Shown here: one piece after another, positions 18,338 to 26,949 of the stretch
Numbering within the stretch: the first letter of the stretch is position 1
Layout: every line of letters starts with the position of its first letter
NCBI GenBank assembly: GCA_039964455.1
Contig: JBDVXK010000012.1
Coordinates: 124,001 to 188,000, forward strand
Reading direction: 5' to 3'
Source of the DNA: CALJFL01 sp039964455
Lineage (GTDB): Bacteria; Pseudomonadota; Gammaproteobacteria; Pseudomonadales; Halieaceae
Length of the DNA stretch: 64,000 nt
The notes under the pieces: model-generated
The model's input: only the letters and a program-made list of their open reading frames with translations
What the model was told of the DNA's origin: nothing
Databases searched by the model: none
Translations under genes and position numbers: made by a program

Positions 18338-19102
18338 TCAGCCCAAGCGAGACTTCAAGTAAGCCTCACGAGCCTCGGTACACTCCGGGTCATACAGCGC
18401 GGCTACCAGGCTGTCGGCATCGGACCAGGCTCTATCGGTGCCCAGCATTTGCCGTGTGACTGCATTGGTATGACGTTTGGTCGCAAAGATGGGAATAGCA
18501 GGCTTGGAGGCCACGGTACTTGCCAGCTCTGCAACCGTGGCCGTCAAGTCCTGCTCGCTAACTGAGCGATTAAGAAATCCGGCCGACAGCGCTTCCCCCG
18601 CGCCAAACTCGCGACAGGTTATTACCAACTCCTTGGTTAACGCAGGGCCTATTTCCCGCACCAGACGCGGAATGCCACCCCAGGCCAAGGGGATACCAAG
18701 GTCAATTTCAGGGATAGAGAATCGAGTGGAATCAGCTGCCACACGCAAGTCGCAGTTAGCCGCCAGCACCAGTCCTCCGCCCACGCACCAGCCATGTACT
18801 TGAGCGATAGTAATCGCGCGCATGTCTTCAATTGCTTCAGCCATGCGCCTGCCGGTGTCAGCAGCTTCCCTCAGGCCGTCCTCGCCCGGCCGCGGAAAGC
18901 CCTGTAGATCGGCACCCGCACAAAAGGCCCGCCCATTACCGCGTACCACCACCACACGAACTTCCGGCTGCTTATCGAACCATGCCGCCGCCGAAATCAG
19001 GTCTTCAGCCAATTCAAGTGACAACGCATTCAGCCGCTCCGGCCGGTCCAGGACAATCGTACCAATGGCGCCATCGACTGTGGTTTCAAGTGTTTCGAAC
19101 AA
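18338..19102 (-). CDS. Enoyl-CoA hydratase/isomerase-family protein
   Basis: 254 residues of crotonase fold. GTIVLDRPERLNALSLEL and the oxyanion-hole segment RAFCAGADLQGF are typical; the second one, HGWCVGGGLVLAANCDLRVA, is also present. The E in SIPEIDLGIPLAWGG occupies one catalytic position. It lies 57 bases downstream of ppc on the same strand and might be read from the GAPDH-ppc transcript. Substrate unknown. Confidence 0.92.
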   Translation of the reverse strand: MFETLETTVDGAIGTIVLDRPERLNALSLELAEDLISAAAWFDKQPEVRVVVVRGNGRAFCAGADLQGFPRPGEDGLREAADTGRRMAEAIEDMRAITIAQVHGWCVGGGLVLAANCDLRVAADSTRFSIPEIDLGIPLAWGGIPRLVREIGPALTKELVITCREFGAGEALSAGFLNRSVSEQDLTATVAELASTVASKPAIPIFATKRHTNAVTRQMLGTDRAWSDADSLVAALYDPECTEAREAYLKSRLG

Positions 19103-19159
19103 AATAAATTTCCTCCAGCAAAATGCGCACCACTGATTCCAGCAGGGCGCGCAGATTTC

Positions 19160-21799
19160 TCAGCCGGTGTTACGCATACCGGCTGCAATTCCTGCAATGG
19201 TTACCATGATCGCCCGCTCTAAACGCTCTTCTTCCTCCTGCCGGTTGCGCTGTAGCAGCTCAGCCTGCAGGAAATTCAGGGGGTCGGTGTAAATATTACG
19301 GAGGTGAATGGACTCCATGGTCCAGGGCTGTCCAGCGGCCAGGGTATCTCCATCATTAATGGACGACACTGTATCGATATCGTTTTGCAGTTGCCCACGC
19401 AATCGCCTGCCAATGCCCTGTAACTCATCGGGTACCAACAACTCATCGTAGTAGGCAGACAGGCCAGCATCGGCCTTGGCAAATACCATTTCCAGCATGG
19501 ACAATCTCGTCGTGAAGAATGGCCACTGCTCAGACATTTCGCGCAGTGATTCTACCCCGCCGTTATCCAGCGCTTTGCGCAGCGCAGCCCCGGCACCCAG
19601 CCAGGCGGGAAGCATCAGACGATTTTGGGACCAGGCAAAGATCCAGGGAATGGCTCTCAGACTTTCGATACCACCCGAGCCTTTGCGCCGCGCGGGCCTG
19701 GATCCCAAGGGCAGTTTGGCCAACTCCTGCTCAGGCGTTGCATGACGAAAGTACGGCACAAACTCCGGCTCACCGCGGATCACATCACGATAGGCCGTGC
19801 AGGAAGTTTCCGACAGAAAATCCATCATCTCACGCCAGTCATCTTTTGGCGCCGGCGGAGTCATGAGGTTGGCGCGACAAATTGCCACCGTATAGAGGGC
19901 CAGCGTTTTCACAGCCAATGACGTCCAGCCAAGCTTGGTGCGGATCATCTCGCCCTGCTCGGTAACCCTGAGTCCATTCTTCAGGGAACCGGGTGGCTGG
20001 GAAAGCAGGGCCTCCTGCGCTGGTGCGCCACCGCGGCCAATGGTGCCGCCGCGGCCGTGAAACAACGTGAGCTGCACGCCATGCTGCGCACAGACCTCCA
20101 GCAGTGACTCCTGCGCCTGGTACTGCGCCCAGGAGGCGGCAAGCACACCTGCATCCTTGGCGGAATCTGAATAGCCAATCATTACCATCATGCTGGCGTT
20201 GATCTGGTCGCGATACCAGTCATTCTCGAGCAAGCTACTTACCACCTGCCGCGCCCGCGACAGGTCATCCAGGGTTTCAAACAAGGGCGATACGGGCAGG
20301 GGTGCACTGACGCCTGCATCCTGCAATAGCAAGTGCACTGCCAGCACGTCGGAGGGCTGCCTCGCCATCGAAATTACATAAGCGCCCAACGCGTCCGCCG
20401 GCTGTGCGGCTGCCACGGCACAGGTATCCAGCACCTCCTGTACATCGGCCGATGGCTGCCAGTTCCTGGGCACCAGAGGACGCCTGCTTTGCAGCTCGGC
20501 GAGCAGGAACTCCTGTCTCTGCGCTTCGTCCCATTGCTCATAGTCACCCAGACCCAGGCATTCGGTAATCTCAGACAGCGCCTCTGTATGACGAGCACTG
20601 TCCTGGCGAATATCATGCCTGACAAGGTGAACCCCGAAGCAGCGAACCCTACGCATCACATCCAGCAAGGCACCGCGCGCAATCAGCTCCATACCCGTGT
20701 CCATGAGAGACTGGTAACAAGCCTGCAATGGCTGCCACAGCTGTTCCGCGCTGGAGAGCAGTTCTCCCTCGGGGGGCAGCTCACCCTCAAGTTCCGCCTC
20801 AATTGCACTGCGAGTGCGGCGTAGCAACGCTCTAAGGTCGCGTAATACTTCCCTGTAGGGCTCGTGGGCACCCCCGGAGAGCTGGCGCAACTGCTCGTTG
20901 CAGCGCGTCATGGATAGCTCTTCCAGCAAATTTGTAATATCCCCGAGGTAGAGGTCTGTCGCCTGCCAACGACTCAGTAAGAGCACCTCACGGGTAATGG
21001 TGGCGGTAACATTGGGGTTTCCGTCCCTGTCTCCCCCCATCCACGACACAAAGGATACTGGCGCCGCATCCAGCGGCAGCTGAACATTGCAGTGCTCCTG
21101 CAGGCCATGATCCAGACGTCTTAAAAATTCAGGTACCGCCCGCCACAGCGAATCCTCAACAACAGCAAAACCCCATTTGGCCTCGTCCACCGGTGTTGGT
21201 CGTTGCAGGCGAAAATCGTCGCCGAACCAGATCTGCGCAATCAGTTCACGCAGGCGGGCCTGCAACACCTCACGCTCGCGCTCGGTTAGCCCGCCGAGCT
21301 CGAGTTGCCCCAGGCAGCGACCAATTTCGCTGTGCTTATGAATCAGTGTGCGCCGGGTAATCTCTGTGGGATGCGCGGTGAGCACGAGCTCAATTTTCAA
21401 GTCTGCAATGGTGGCCGCTATATCCTGCGCCGACACACCCTCTTCCGCTAGTTCCTTGAGACTGTTGTTGATGTTGCGAGAGGCAGACAGCAGTGGATCC
21501 ATTTCACGAGAAACAAGGTTGTGCTGATCCGCTATGTTGGCCAGGTTCAAAAACTGGGCAAAGGCACGGGCCACAGGAACCAGTTGATCGTTATCCAGAC
21601 CCCGCAATTCCTCAAGCAGAGTTTCCCTTTGCTCTTTGTCGCCCTCTCTCGCGCTCTTGGATAAGCCACGAATTCGCTCAATCAAGGCGAGAAAATCTTC
21701 GCCTTCAGCAGCGGCAATGGTTTCTCCCAGTATGCGCCCCAGAAGACTAACGTTTCCTTTCAGGCTGGCATAATCTATGGGGGGGCTCTGAGTATTCAC
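19160..21799 (-). CDS. ppc: Phosphoenolpyruvate carboxylase
   Basis: 879 residues, the normal bacterial length. It makes oxaloacetate from PEP and bicarbonate to replenish the TCA cycle. The catalytic His is H143 in LVLTAHPTEITRRTL, and the glycine-rich FHGRGGTIGRGGAP loop and the MRNTG carboxyl-terminus are intact. It starts with GTG that overlaps the gap stop codon in a GTGA quadruplet, so it is translationally coupled to gap. A ppc-gap operon led by a defective GAPDH homologue is unusual. Confidence 0.97.
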   Translation of the reverse strand: MNTQSPPIDYASLKGNVSLLGRILGETIAAAEGEDFLALIERIRGLSKSAREGDKEQRETLLEELRGLDNDQLVPVARAFAQFLNLANIADQHNLVSREMDPLLSASRNINNSLKELAEEGVSAQDIAATIADLKIELVLTAHPTEITRRTLIHKHSEIGRCLGQLELGGLTEREREVLQARLRELIAQIWFGDDFRLQRPTPVDEAKWGFAVVEDSLWRAVPEFLRRLDHGLQEHCNVQLPLDAAPVSFVSWMGGDRDGNPNVTATITREVLLLSRWQATDLYLGDITNLLEELSMTRCNEQLRQLSGGAHEPYREVLRDLRALLRRTRSAIEAELEGELPPEGELLSSAEQLWQPLQACYQSLMDTGMELIARGALLDVMRRVRCFGVHLVRHDIRQDSARHTEALSEITECLGLGDYEQWDEAQRQEFLLAELQSRRPLVPRNWQPSADVQEVLDTCAVAAAQPADALGAYVISMARQPSDVLAVHLLLQDAGVSAPLPVSPLFETLDDLSRARQVVSSLLENDWYRDQINASMMVMIGYSDSAKDAGVLAASWAQYQAQESLLEVCAQHGVQLTLFHGRGGTIGRGGAPAQEALLSQPPGSLKNGLRVTEQGEMIRTKLGWTSLAVKTLALYTVAICRANLMTPPAPKDDWREMMDFLSETSCTAYRDVIRGEPEFVPYFRHATPEQELAKLPLGSRPARRKGSGGIESLRAIPWIFAWSQNRLMLPAWLGAGAALRKALDNGGVESLREMSEQWPFFTTRLSMLEMVFAKADAGLSAYYDELLVPDELQGIGRRLRGQLQNDIDTVSSINDGDTLAAGQPWTMESIHLRNIYTDPLNFLQAELLQRNRQEEEERLERAIMVTIAGIAAGMRNTG

Positions 21800-22794
21800 C
21801 AGCTGGCTATTCTCCCTAACAGGTCACAAACCCGCGCGGAATAGCCCCACTCGTTGTCGTACCAGTTCAGCACACGCAGGTAACGGTCGGAGGTAACCGC
21901 CGTAAAGCCTGCATCATAAATAGAAGAATGCGAATTGCCGATTATGTCTGACGATACAATAGGGGTATCACTGTACTGCAGGATTCCCCTCAGGCGCTCC
22001 GATTCAGAGGCCTCGCGCACAGCAGCATTAACATCATCGACAGTTACGGACTTACCCAGCTTCACAAAAAGGTCGACAACAGAGCCGTCTGGCACAGGTA
22101 CGCGGGCTGCTATGCCGTGCAACTTACCCTGTAACTGCGGCAACACCACACCCACTGCCTTGGCGGCGCCGGTGGACGTGGGAATAACATTTTCCGCGGC
22201 TGCCCTGCTCCTGCGCCAATCGGAATGCGGTACATCCGCCAGACGCTGGTCGTTGGTATAAGCGTGCACCGTGTTGATTACGCCCTCTTCTATCCCGAAG
22301 GCATCATCAAGAACCCGGCTCATTGGTGCGAGGCAATTGGTGGTACAGCTTGCGTTGGAAATGATTCGGTGACCCGGTTCCAGGCCTTCGTCATTGACGC
22401 CGAGAACAACGGTGTAATCGATCTCATCCTTGGCAGGCACGGTGAGCACCACATACTTCGCGCCGGCGGCCAAATGTTGTTCAAGTTGCTCGCGGCTCCG
22501 GAATACACCTGTGGACTCGACTACAACATCTACCTCCAGTTCAGCCCAGGGTATCTCGGCGGGATTACGCTCATTGAGCAACTTCGCGCGAGTGTTATCC
22601 GTGACGAAGTGATCATCCTCAAGTTTCAGGTTCTTGCCGAACGGCCCCATAACGGTGTCGTAACTCAGCAGATAACGCAGTGCCTCGTTATCGAACAGGT
22701 CATTGATGGCTACAACCTCGATGCCCTCCACCTCATCCAGAATACGAAAGACCGAGCGTCCAATGCGACCAAAACCATTTATTCCGACTCTCAT
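21796..22794 (-). CDS. gap: Glyceraldehyde-3-phosphate dehydrogenase, catalytically intact
   Basis: 332 residues. The catalytic Cys is C150 in SNASCTTNCLAP and its His partner is H177 in VINTVHAYTNDQ. The phosphate-binding IPTSTGAAKA loop, NAD-binding GINGFGRIGR and terminal NWYDNEWGYSARV are all present. It catalyses the reversible oxidative phosphorylation of glyceraldehyde 3-phosphate. Its ATG overlaps the preceding gene's TAA by one base (TAATG), and its stop overlaps the ppc start. With a PEP carboxylase, a gluconeogenic/anaplerotic role is plausible. Confidence 0.97.
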   Translation of the reverse strand: MRVGINGFGRIGRSVFRILDEVEGIEVVAINDLFDNEALRYLLSYDTVMGPFGKNLKLEDDHFVTDNTRAKLLNERNPAEIPWAELEVDVVVESTGVFRSREQLEQHLAAGAKYVVLTVPAKDEIDYTVVLGVNDEGLEPGHRIISNASCTTNCLAPMSRVLDDAFGIEEGVINTVHAYTNDQRLADVPHSDWRRSRAAAENVIPTSTGAAKAVGVVLPQLQGKLHGIAARVPVPDGSVVDLFVKLGKSVTVDDVNAAVREASESERLRGILQYSDTPIVSSDIIGNSHSSIYDAGFTAVTSDRYLRVLNWYDNEWGYSARVCDLLGRIASW

Positions 22795-23816
22795 TACGCG
22801 GCCTCCTGCTGTTGGGAAAGCTGGCTATAGAGCCTGACCACATCGAGTAAGCGAGCAGCATGCCCAAGATTTTCGTACCAACTCAGGGTCTTGATCGTAT
22901 TCGAACCCGCCTTGATGGTGCCTACGGCATCAAACACTAGCGAATGCGGATTGCCAATAATGTCGGAAGAAACAATAGGATCTTCAACCACGTCGAGAAT
23001 TCCGGGGAGTAACCTTGCAGCAGTACGCATGGCTTCATTGATATCTTCAACGCTAATCGCGCTGTCATTCATCACCAATGTGACGTCAAGCAGGCAGCCC
23101 TCCTGCACTGGCACGTTTAGCGCAGAGGTCAGTATCTTGCCGTCAAACTCTGGCAGGATATTGCCCAGCCAAAGCGAAGCCTCGTGGTTATTCGGGATAA
23201 TGTTCTTGGCGGCTGAGCGACTACGACGGAAATCGCTTCCCGCGTAATCCTGCAGCGCCTGGTCTGAGGTGAAGGCATGTATTGTGGTCATGCTGCCACA
23301 ATCAATCTCATAGGCGGCCGACACACTTTTTAGCAGCAAGGCCAACGCGCTGGTAGTGGCTGAGCCCGCCGAAACCATGCGATCGCTAACCGAGGCAGAG
23401 TTTTCGTTAATACCGGGAATAACGATACGGTCGATATGGTCAGTTGGCAGAGTACGCAGGAAGACACGTTGCGCTCCGTTGGCCAAGTGCCCCTCCATAT
23501 GACTACGATCCCGGTACTTACCGGTCGCATCGATTACCGCATCAACATTGAATATATCCCAGGGCATCTCGGCGGGCCGGTCAATCTCCATCAGGCGGGC
23601 ACGGAAACGATCATTCACCAGAAAGTTGCCTTCCAGCCGATGACGTTCTGGCCCATCCACTTCGGAACACAACAGGTAGTGCAATATCTCTCGCTCACCA
23701 ATGTCAGCAACCGCGACTACTTCAACGTCATCGCTGCGGGAGGCCAGCTCGAAGATCTGCCGGCCGGTTCGACCGAAGCCCATGATGCCCACACGAATGG
23801 GCTGCTGCTGTGCCAT
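22794..23816 (-). CDS. GAPDH-fold pseudoenzyme lacking the catalytic cysteine
   Basis: 340 residues from ATG 23816, which has AGGAG 8 bases upstream (the frame is open to 23867). It aligns with GAPDH along its length: GIMGFGRTGRQIF, TIHAFTSDQALQDY with H180 kept, RRSRSAAKNIIP. The active-site loop reads AGSATTSALAL where the neighbour has NASCTTNCLAP, so the Cys is Ala153 (codon GCC, checked in the DNA). The phosphate loop PTSTGAAKAV is PNNHEASLWL, and NEWGYS is replaced by a shorter NLGHA. It cannot form the usual thiohemiacetal. It is first in the operon with gap and ppc. A regulatory or subunit role is inferred. Confidence 0.9.
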   Translation of the reverse strand: MAQQQPIRVGIMGFGRTGRQIFELASRSDDVEVVAVADIGEREILHYLLCSEVDGPERHRLEGNFLVNDRFRARLMEIDRPAEMPWDIFNVDAVIDATGKYRDRSHMEGHLANGAQRVFLRTLPTDHIDRIVIPGINENSASVSDRMVSAGSATTSALALLLKSVSAAYEIDCGSMTTIHAFTSDQALQDYAGSDFRRSRSAAKNIIPNNHEASLWLGNILPEFDGKILTSALNVPVQEGCLLDVTLVMNDSAISVEDINEAMRTAARLLPGILDVVEDPIVSSDIIGNPHSLVFDAVGTIKAGSNTIKTLSWYENLGHAARLLDVVRLYSQLSQQQEAA

Positions 23817-23923
23817 ATTGTTACTCCTGATATTCAATAATCTATAGGACTGGGGCACTTTGCCCAATCCTTCGACGACACCCCAGGGAAGAGGTGTCTG
23901 CTGCCGGTTAGCCGCAACGCCGT

Positions 23924-23929
23924 ATTATA
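23924..23929 (-). promoter_or_regulatory. Candidate -10 of the GAPDH/ppc operon
   Basis: On the minus strand TATAAT is found about 108 bases upstream of the pseudoenzyme start. The -35 region (TTCCGC at 17 bases) is poor, so an activator may be needed. Within the leader, GGGCACTTTGCCC at 23853-23865 forms a small hairpin near the start side. Low confidence. Confidence 0.3.
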
Positions 23930-24039
23930 TATATTTGATGTGGGAGCGGAAATCCTCAAAATAAAGATTATTATTAAAACGCAGACGATCGCGGCCACCT
24001 GCGGGTGACCGAATCATTCACCAAAACCGGAGAAATTCA

Positions 24040-25032
24040 ATGCGAGCATGGCGTGTAGATCAGTTTGGCGAACCGACGGAGCAATGGCATTTATCGGAGG
24101 ATATTCGCGAATGCGAACCCGGCTCAGGCGAAATCAAGCTTGCAGTAGAGGCTTGCGGCCTTGGACTGCCAGACGTACTCATGTGCCGCGACAACTATCC
24201 TCTCACACCCCCCTTACCCTTTACGCCCTCTCAGGAGGCGGCTGGTGAGGTGGTAGCTGTGGGCGAAGGAGTGAATGCAGATCTCGTTGGAGCCCGAGTC
24301 ATGGGGGCAACATTGTTCCAGGCGCAGGCCGGGGGGCTGGCAGACTATTGCCTCATGGACGCCAGTGCAGCTCTGCCTATTCCTGACGCAATGCGCGGAG
24401 AAGAGGCAGCGGGCTTCTTTATTCCCTACATGACTGCATGGGTTGGGCTTGTCCGCCGCGGTGAACTCACAGCCGACGACACCCTGCTGGTCCTGGGCGC
24501 GTCTGGGAGTTCCGGCGCTGCGGCCGTTCAGTTGGGCAAAGCGATTGGTGCACGTGTGATCGCAGTGGCTGGCGGCCCGGAGAAAGCGGCCTTCTGCCAG
24601 AGCATTGGCGCAGACCACGTTATCGACCACCGCGCTGAAAACATTACCGAAGTGACTAGAAGTCTGACGCAGGGTGTTGGCGCCAGCATGGTGTTCGACC
24701 CCGTAGGCGGAAAAGCCGGGCGAGCGGCCTTCAAAGCCACGGCCTTCGAGGGACGCTTCGTGGTAATCGGCTACGCGAGCGGCGAGTGGGCGCGAATAAG
24801 TCTTCCAGAGACGCTGATGACGAATATATCACTGGTGGGCGCCATGCCTGTGGGGTTTTCTATCGACACCATGCGTGGTGGTGTCGATGAACTGATCAGC
24901 TACTGGGAAAGAGGGGAACTAAAGCTGTCGTCACAACAGGTTTTCGATTTTGACGACGCGCTGTCGGCGATTGCCCATATTGCAGGTGGCAAGGTTGAGG
25001 GAAAGGTAGTTGTGACAGTGAAGAAATCCTAG
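24040..25032 (+). CDS. Quinone oxidoreductase-type MDR (zinc-free)
   Basis: 330 residues. It lacks the zinc cysteines of alcohol dehydrogenases and has the QOR pattern: GLPDVLMCRDNYPLTPPLPF and GASGSSGAAAVQLGKAIGA in the Rossmann segment, ending AGGKVEGKVVVTVK. Members reduce quinones or 2-enoyl compounds with NADPH. It starts with CGGAGAAATTCA upstream and is divergent from the GAPDH unit; about 220 bases separate the starts. Confidence 0.9.
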   Translation: MRAWRVDQFGEPTEQWHLSEDIRECEPGSGEIKLAVEACGLGLPDVLMCRDNYPLTPPLPFTPSQEAAGEVVAVGEGVNADLVGARVMGATLFQAQAGGLADYCLMDASAALPIPDAMRGEEAAGFFIPYMTAWVGLVRRGELTADDTLLVLGASGSSGAAAVQLGKAIGARVIAVAGGPEKAAFCQSIGADHVIDHRAENITEVTRSLTQGVGASMVFDPVGGKAGRAAFKATAFEGRFVVIGYASGEWARISLPETLMTNISLVGAMPVGFSIDTMRGGVDELISYWERGELKLSSQQVFDFDDALSAIAHIAGGKVEGKVVVTVKKS

Positions 25033-25090
25033 GCAGCTTGCACAGGATCATGCTCGACTTGGGCAGCTCACTCCCACACTATCGGACGGA

Positions 25091-26074
25091 TCACCTCAGC
25101 TGCCAGGTAGAGGTCACCGATGCTCGAATCGCCAATACGGTAGCGACTTCACGGGCATGCATGACCAGATCATTCGCCAAAATCCGCGTGGAATAGCTCC
25201 AACCAACCGGAATGGGGTCGTCCCGCAGCGCATCTGCGGACTGGAAGTCGACGCCGATGAATTCCTCAGATTCGACCTCGTAGGCAAACAGTACGAAAAT
25301 AGAGCCATCGGGGTCGGTCAACTCATGAACCCGGGTGTTGGCCGGGTACCGGAACATGGTATTACGCTCGACCTCAGTAACCGCCATCACCCCATTGCCG
25401 CCGGAATCCAGTAACTCGCCATCTCTTACAACGGCAATCATTCTATATTCATTGCCCGGAACATCAGGCAAAAAATCCACTGAGTCGGGCTCTCCCTCCA
25501 CAGAGGGGCTGCTCAGCAGTGCCGCGATGGGAAGTGCCACCTGAATGGGTCCCTTCTGCCAACCCGGTGGCGGAACAATCGAGGTCTGCTGCGCTATGGA
25601 ACATTCCGAGCACTCGTAGGCTAATTGGGAAAACAGGTTTTCGCCTGTATTCCTGACCATCTTATGGGTGAACGTTGATAACACCCCGCTCTCTGAAAAC
25701 ACCGCTTTGGCGGGGGGCCAGTTGGCACCTGGCCAGGCCTCGTCCATCTGCTGCACAAAATCTGCAGTAATATTGAGGTCGCAAAAAAGCGGGGTATTAT
25801 CTCGTTTACAGAAAGATCCTTCGGTCCATCCAACGAAATGCCACCCAGGGCGCGGTATCGCCTCGTAGCTGACAATGTAGTCTTCAGCAATTACTTCGTT
25901 TTCCGCACAACGGAGAGAATTGGCTTGGAATTCCTCAAGCGAGCAGCCTCGAATGCCAGCGAGGCGCTCAACGATATCTCCCTCGCCAAATATAACCAAC
26001 GGTTGTTTGCACGCAGTGAGCAGCATACTCAACGCCAACAACGCCGTTAAACGCTTAGCCCAAAACAACATCAT
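25091..26074 (-). CDS. Hypothetical lipoprotein with InlB-repeat-like segment
   Basis: 327 residues. Lipobox SMLLTACKQPL near residue 22. Cysteine-containing segments follow (GCSLEEFQ, LRCAENE, YECSECSIAQ) and a short YEAIPRPGWHFVGWTEG that resembles divergent InlB B-repeats. The rest is beta-rich without known motifs. The GGGAGGG just upstream allows any of the first ATGs or the following TTG as start. Probably anchored to a periplasm-facing membrane leaflet; function unknown. Confidence 0.7.
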   Translation of the reverse strand: MMLFWAKRLTALLALSMLLTACKQPLVIFGEGDIVERLAGIRGCSLEEFQANSLRCAENEVIAEDYIVSYEAIPRPGWHFVGWTEGSFCKRDNTPLFCDLNITADFVQQMDEAWPGANWPPAKAVFSESGVLSTFTHKMVRNTGENLFSQLAYECSECSIAQQTSIVPPPGWQKGPIQVALPIAALLSSPSVEGEPDSVDFLPDVPGNEYRMIAVVRDGELLDSGGNGVMAVTEVERNTMFRYPANTRVHELTDPDGSIFVLFAYEVESEEFIGVDFQSADALRDDPIPVGWSYSTRILANDLVMHAREVATVLAIRASVTSTWQLR

Positions 26075-26204
26075 CCCTCCCTTTCGAATCAGAATTATAA
26101 CGGCTCGGGCTTCTAGGGGATATTGCCTACTTCTCGAGAAAACGCAGCGATTGGTCCGGGTTCAGGTCTTGGTGGGCCCTACATCTTCACAGTTTCTCGC
26201 TGTG

Positions 26205-26858
26205 TTAGCGCGCCAATTGATCTATTCGCTGACAGATTCGCTGGTGTAGATCCGGAGTTGCATCTGCAGCGAACGTAATCAACATGCCGATCAGCGCCTG
26301 TTGCCGGTACTCCGGCAAATCAATGTAGCCACTGACCCAGTCCTGCCTCGCGAGTCGCTGGGAACCAAATAACTGTTGAGCCAACCAGCGACTGTCCACG
26401 CGGCCCAGCAGATATCCGTGCTCAAGGGCTCGATCACAGAGTCGCTGCGCTACCTTGATAGACTTTCGGAATACACCATCGTTCATTTCATGCTCAAAGA
26501 GCCCAAGGCGCTCTCCTCCCAGGAAAGCTGCCCTGTAGAACACTTCGTCGGACCCGTAGAGCGACAGGAGGCTATCGAGGAACGCCTCTGATGCATCTAT
26601 GGGGTCCACCATCTCAGGCTCGGCAAGCCTTTCATCAATGCGATCGACGAGTCCCCGGAATAGCGCGAGAACAATATCGTTCTTTTTCCCTAGCAGGTTG
26701 TGCACAGTCGGGATGGTAACTCCGGATCTCTCGGCCATTTTGCTGATCGTAAGGGCATCAAACCCCTCCTCGGCGATCAGGCTCCGGGCGACCGAGAGTA
26801 TTTTCTCCCTGCGACGTTCCTTATTTGCCTGGCGTGTTGCATGCCCCTTAGCAGCCAC
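26205..26858 (-). CDS. TetR/AcrR-family transcriptional regulator
   Basis: 217 residues from GTG 26858, preceded by GGGGGAAC. The N-terminal HTH is clear: REKILSVARSLIAEEGFDALTISKMAERSGVTIPTVHNLLGKK, typical of TetR, with an unusual HNLLGKK in place of the common YxxFxxK. The C-terminal ligand domain is not identifiable by eye. It is divergent from the PhyH-like gene; the two perfect 17-bp palindromes between them are its likely operator. Its own start is 44 bases from the nearer palindrome. Confidence 0.92.
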   Translation of the reverse strand: MAAKGHATRQANKERRREKILSVARSLIAEEGFDALTISKMAERSGVTIPTVHNLLGKKNDIVLALFRGLVDRIDERLAEPEMVDPIDASEAFLDSLLSLYGSDEVFYRAAFLGGERLGLFEHEMNDGVFRKSIKVAQRLCDRALEHGYLLGRVDSRWLAQQLFGSQRLARQDWVSGYIDLPEYRQQALIGMLITFAADATPDLHQRICQRIDQLAR

Positions 26859-26890
26859 AATGTTCCCCCGGTATTCTCATCGTTAAGATA

Positions 26891-26919
26891 TTGACACAGA
26901 ATTTTACTATTAGTAAAAT
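26891..26919 (+). promoter_or_regulatory. Strong sigma70 promoter of the PhyH/2-HADH operon
   Basis: TTGACA (26891-26896), 17-base spacer, TAAAAT (26914-26919): near consensus. Predicted start about 26926, so the leader before 26950 is short. The -10 is inside the palindromic pair at 26902-26935. Confidence 0.75.
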
Positions 26920-26935
26920 TTTATTATTAATAAAA
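26902..26935. promoter_or_regulatory. Two abutting perfect 17-bp palindromes (TetR operator)
   Basis: 26902-26918 reads TTTTACTATTAGTAAAA and 26919-26935 reads TTTTATTATTAATAAAA. Each is a perfect 8-1-8 inverted repeat around a central T, and they differ at only two positions, which compensate each other. They lie back to back with no gap. They cover the -10 and start region of the downstream promoter, fitting repression by the divergent TetR. Confidence 0.8.
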
Positions 26936-26949
26936 TATGTAAACCATTT

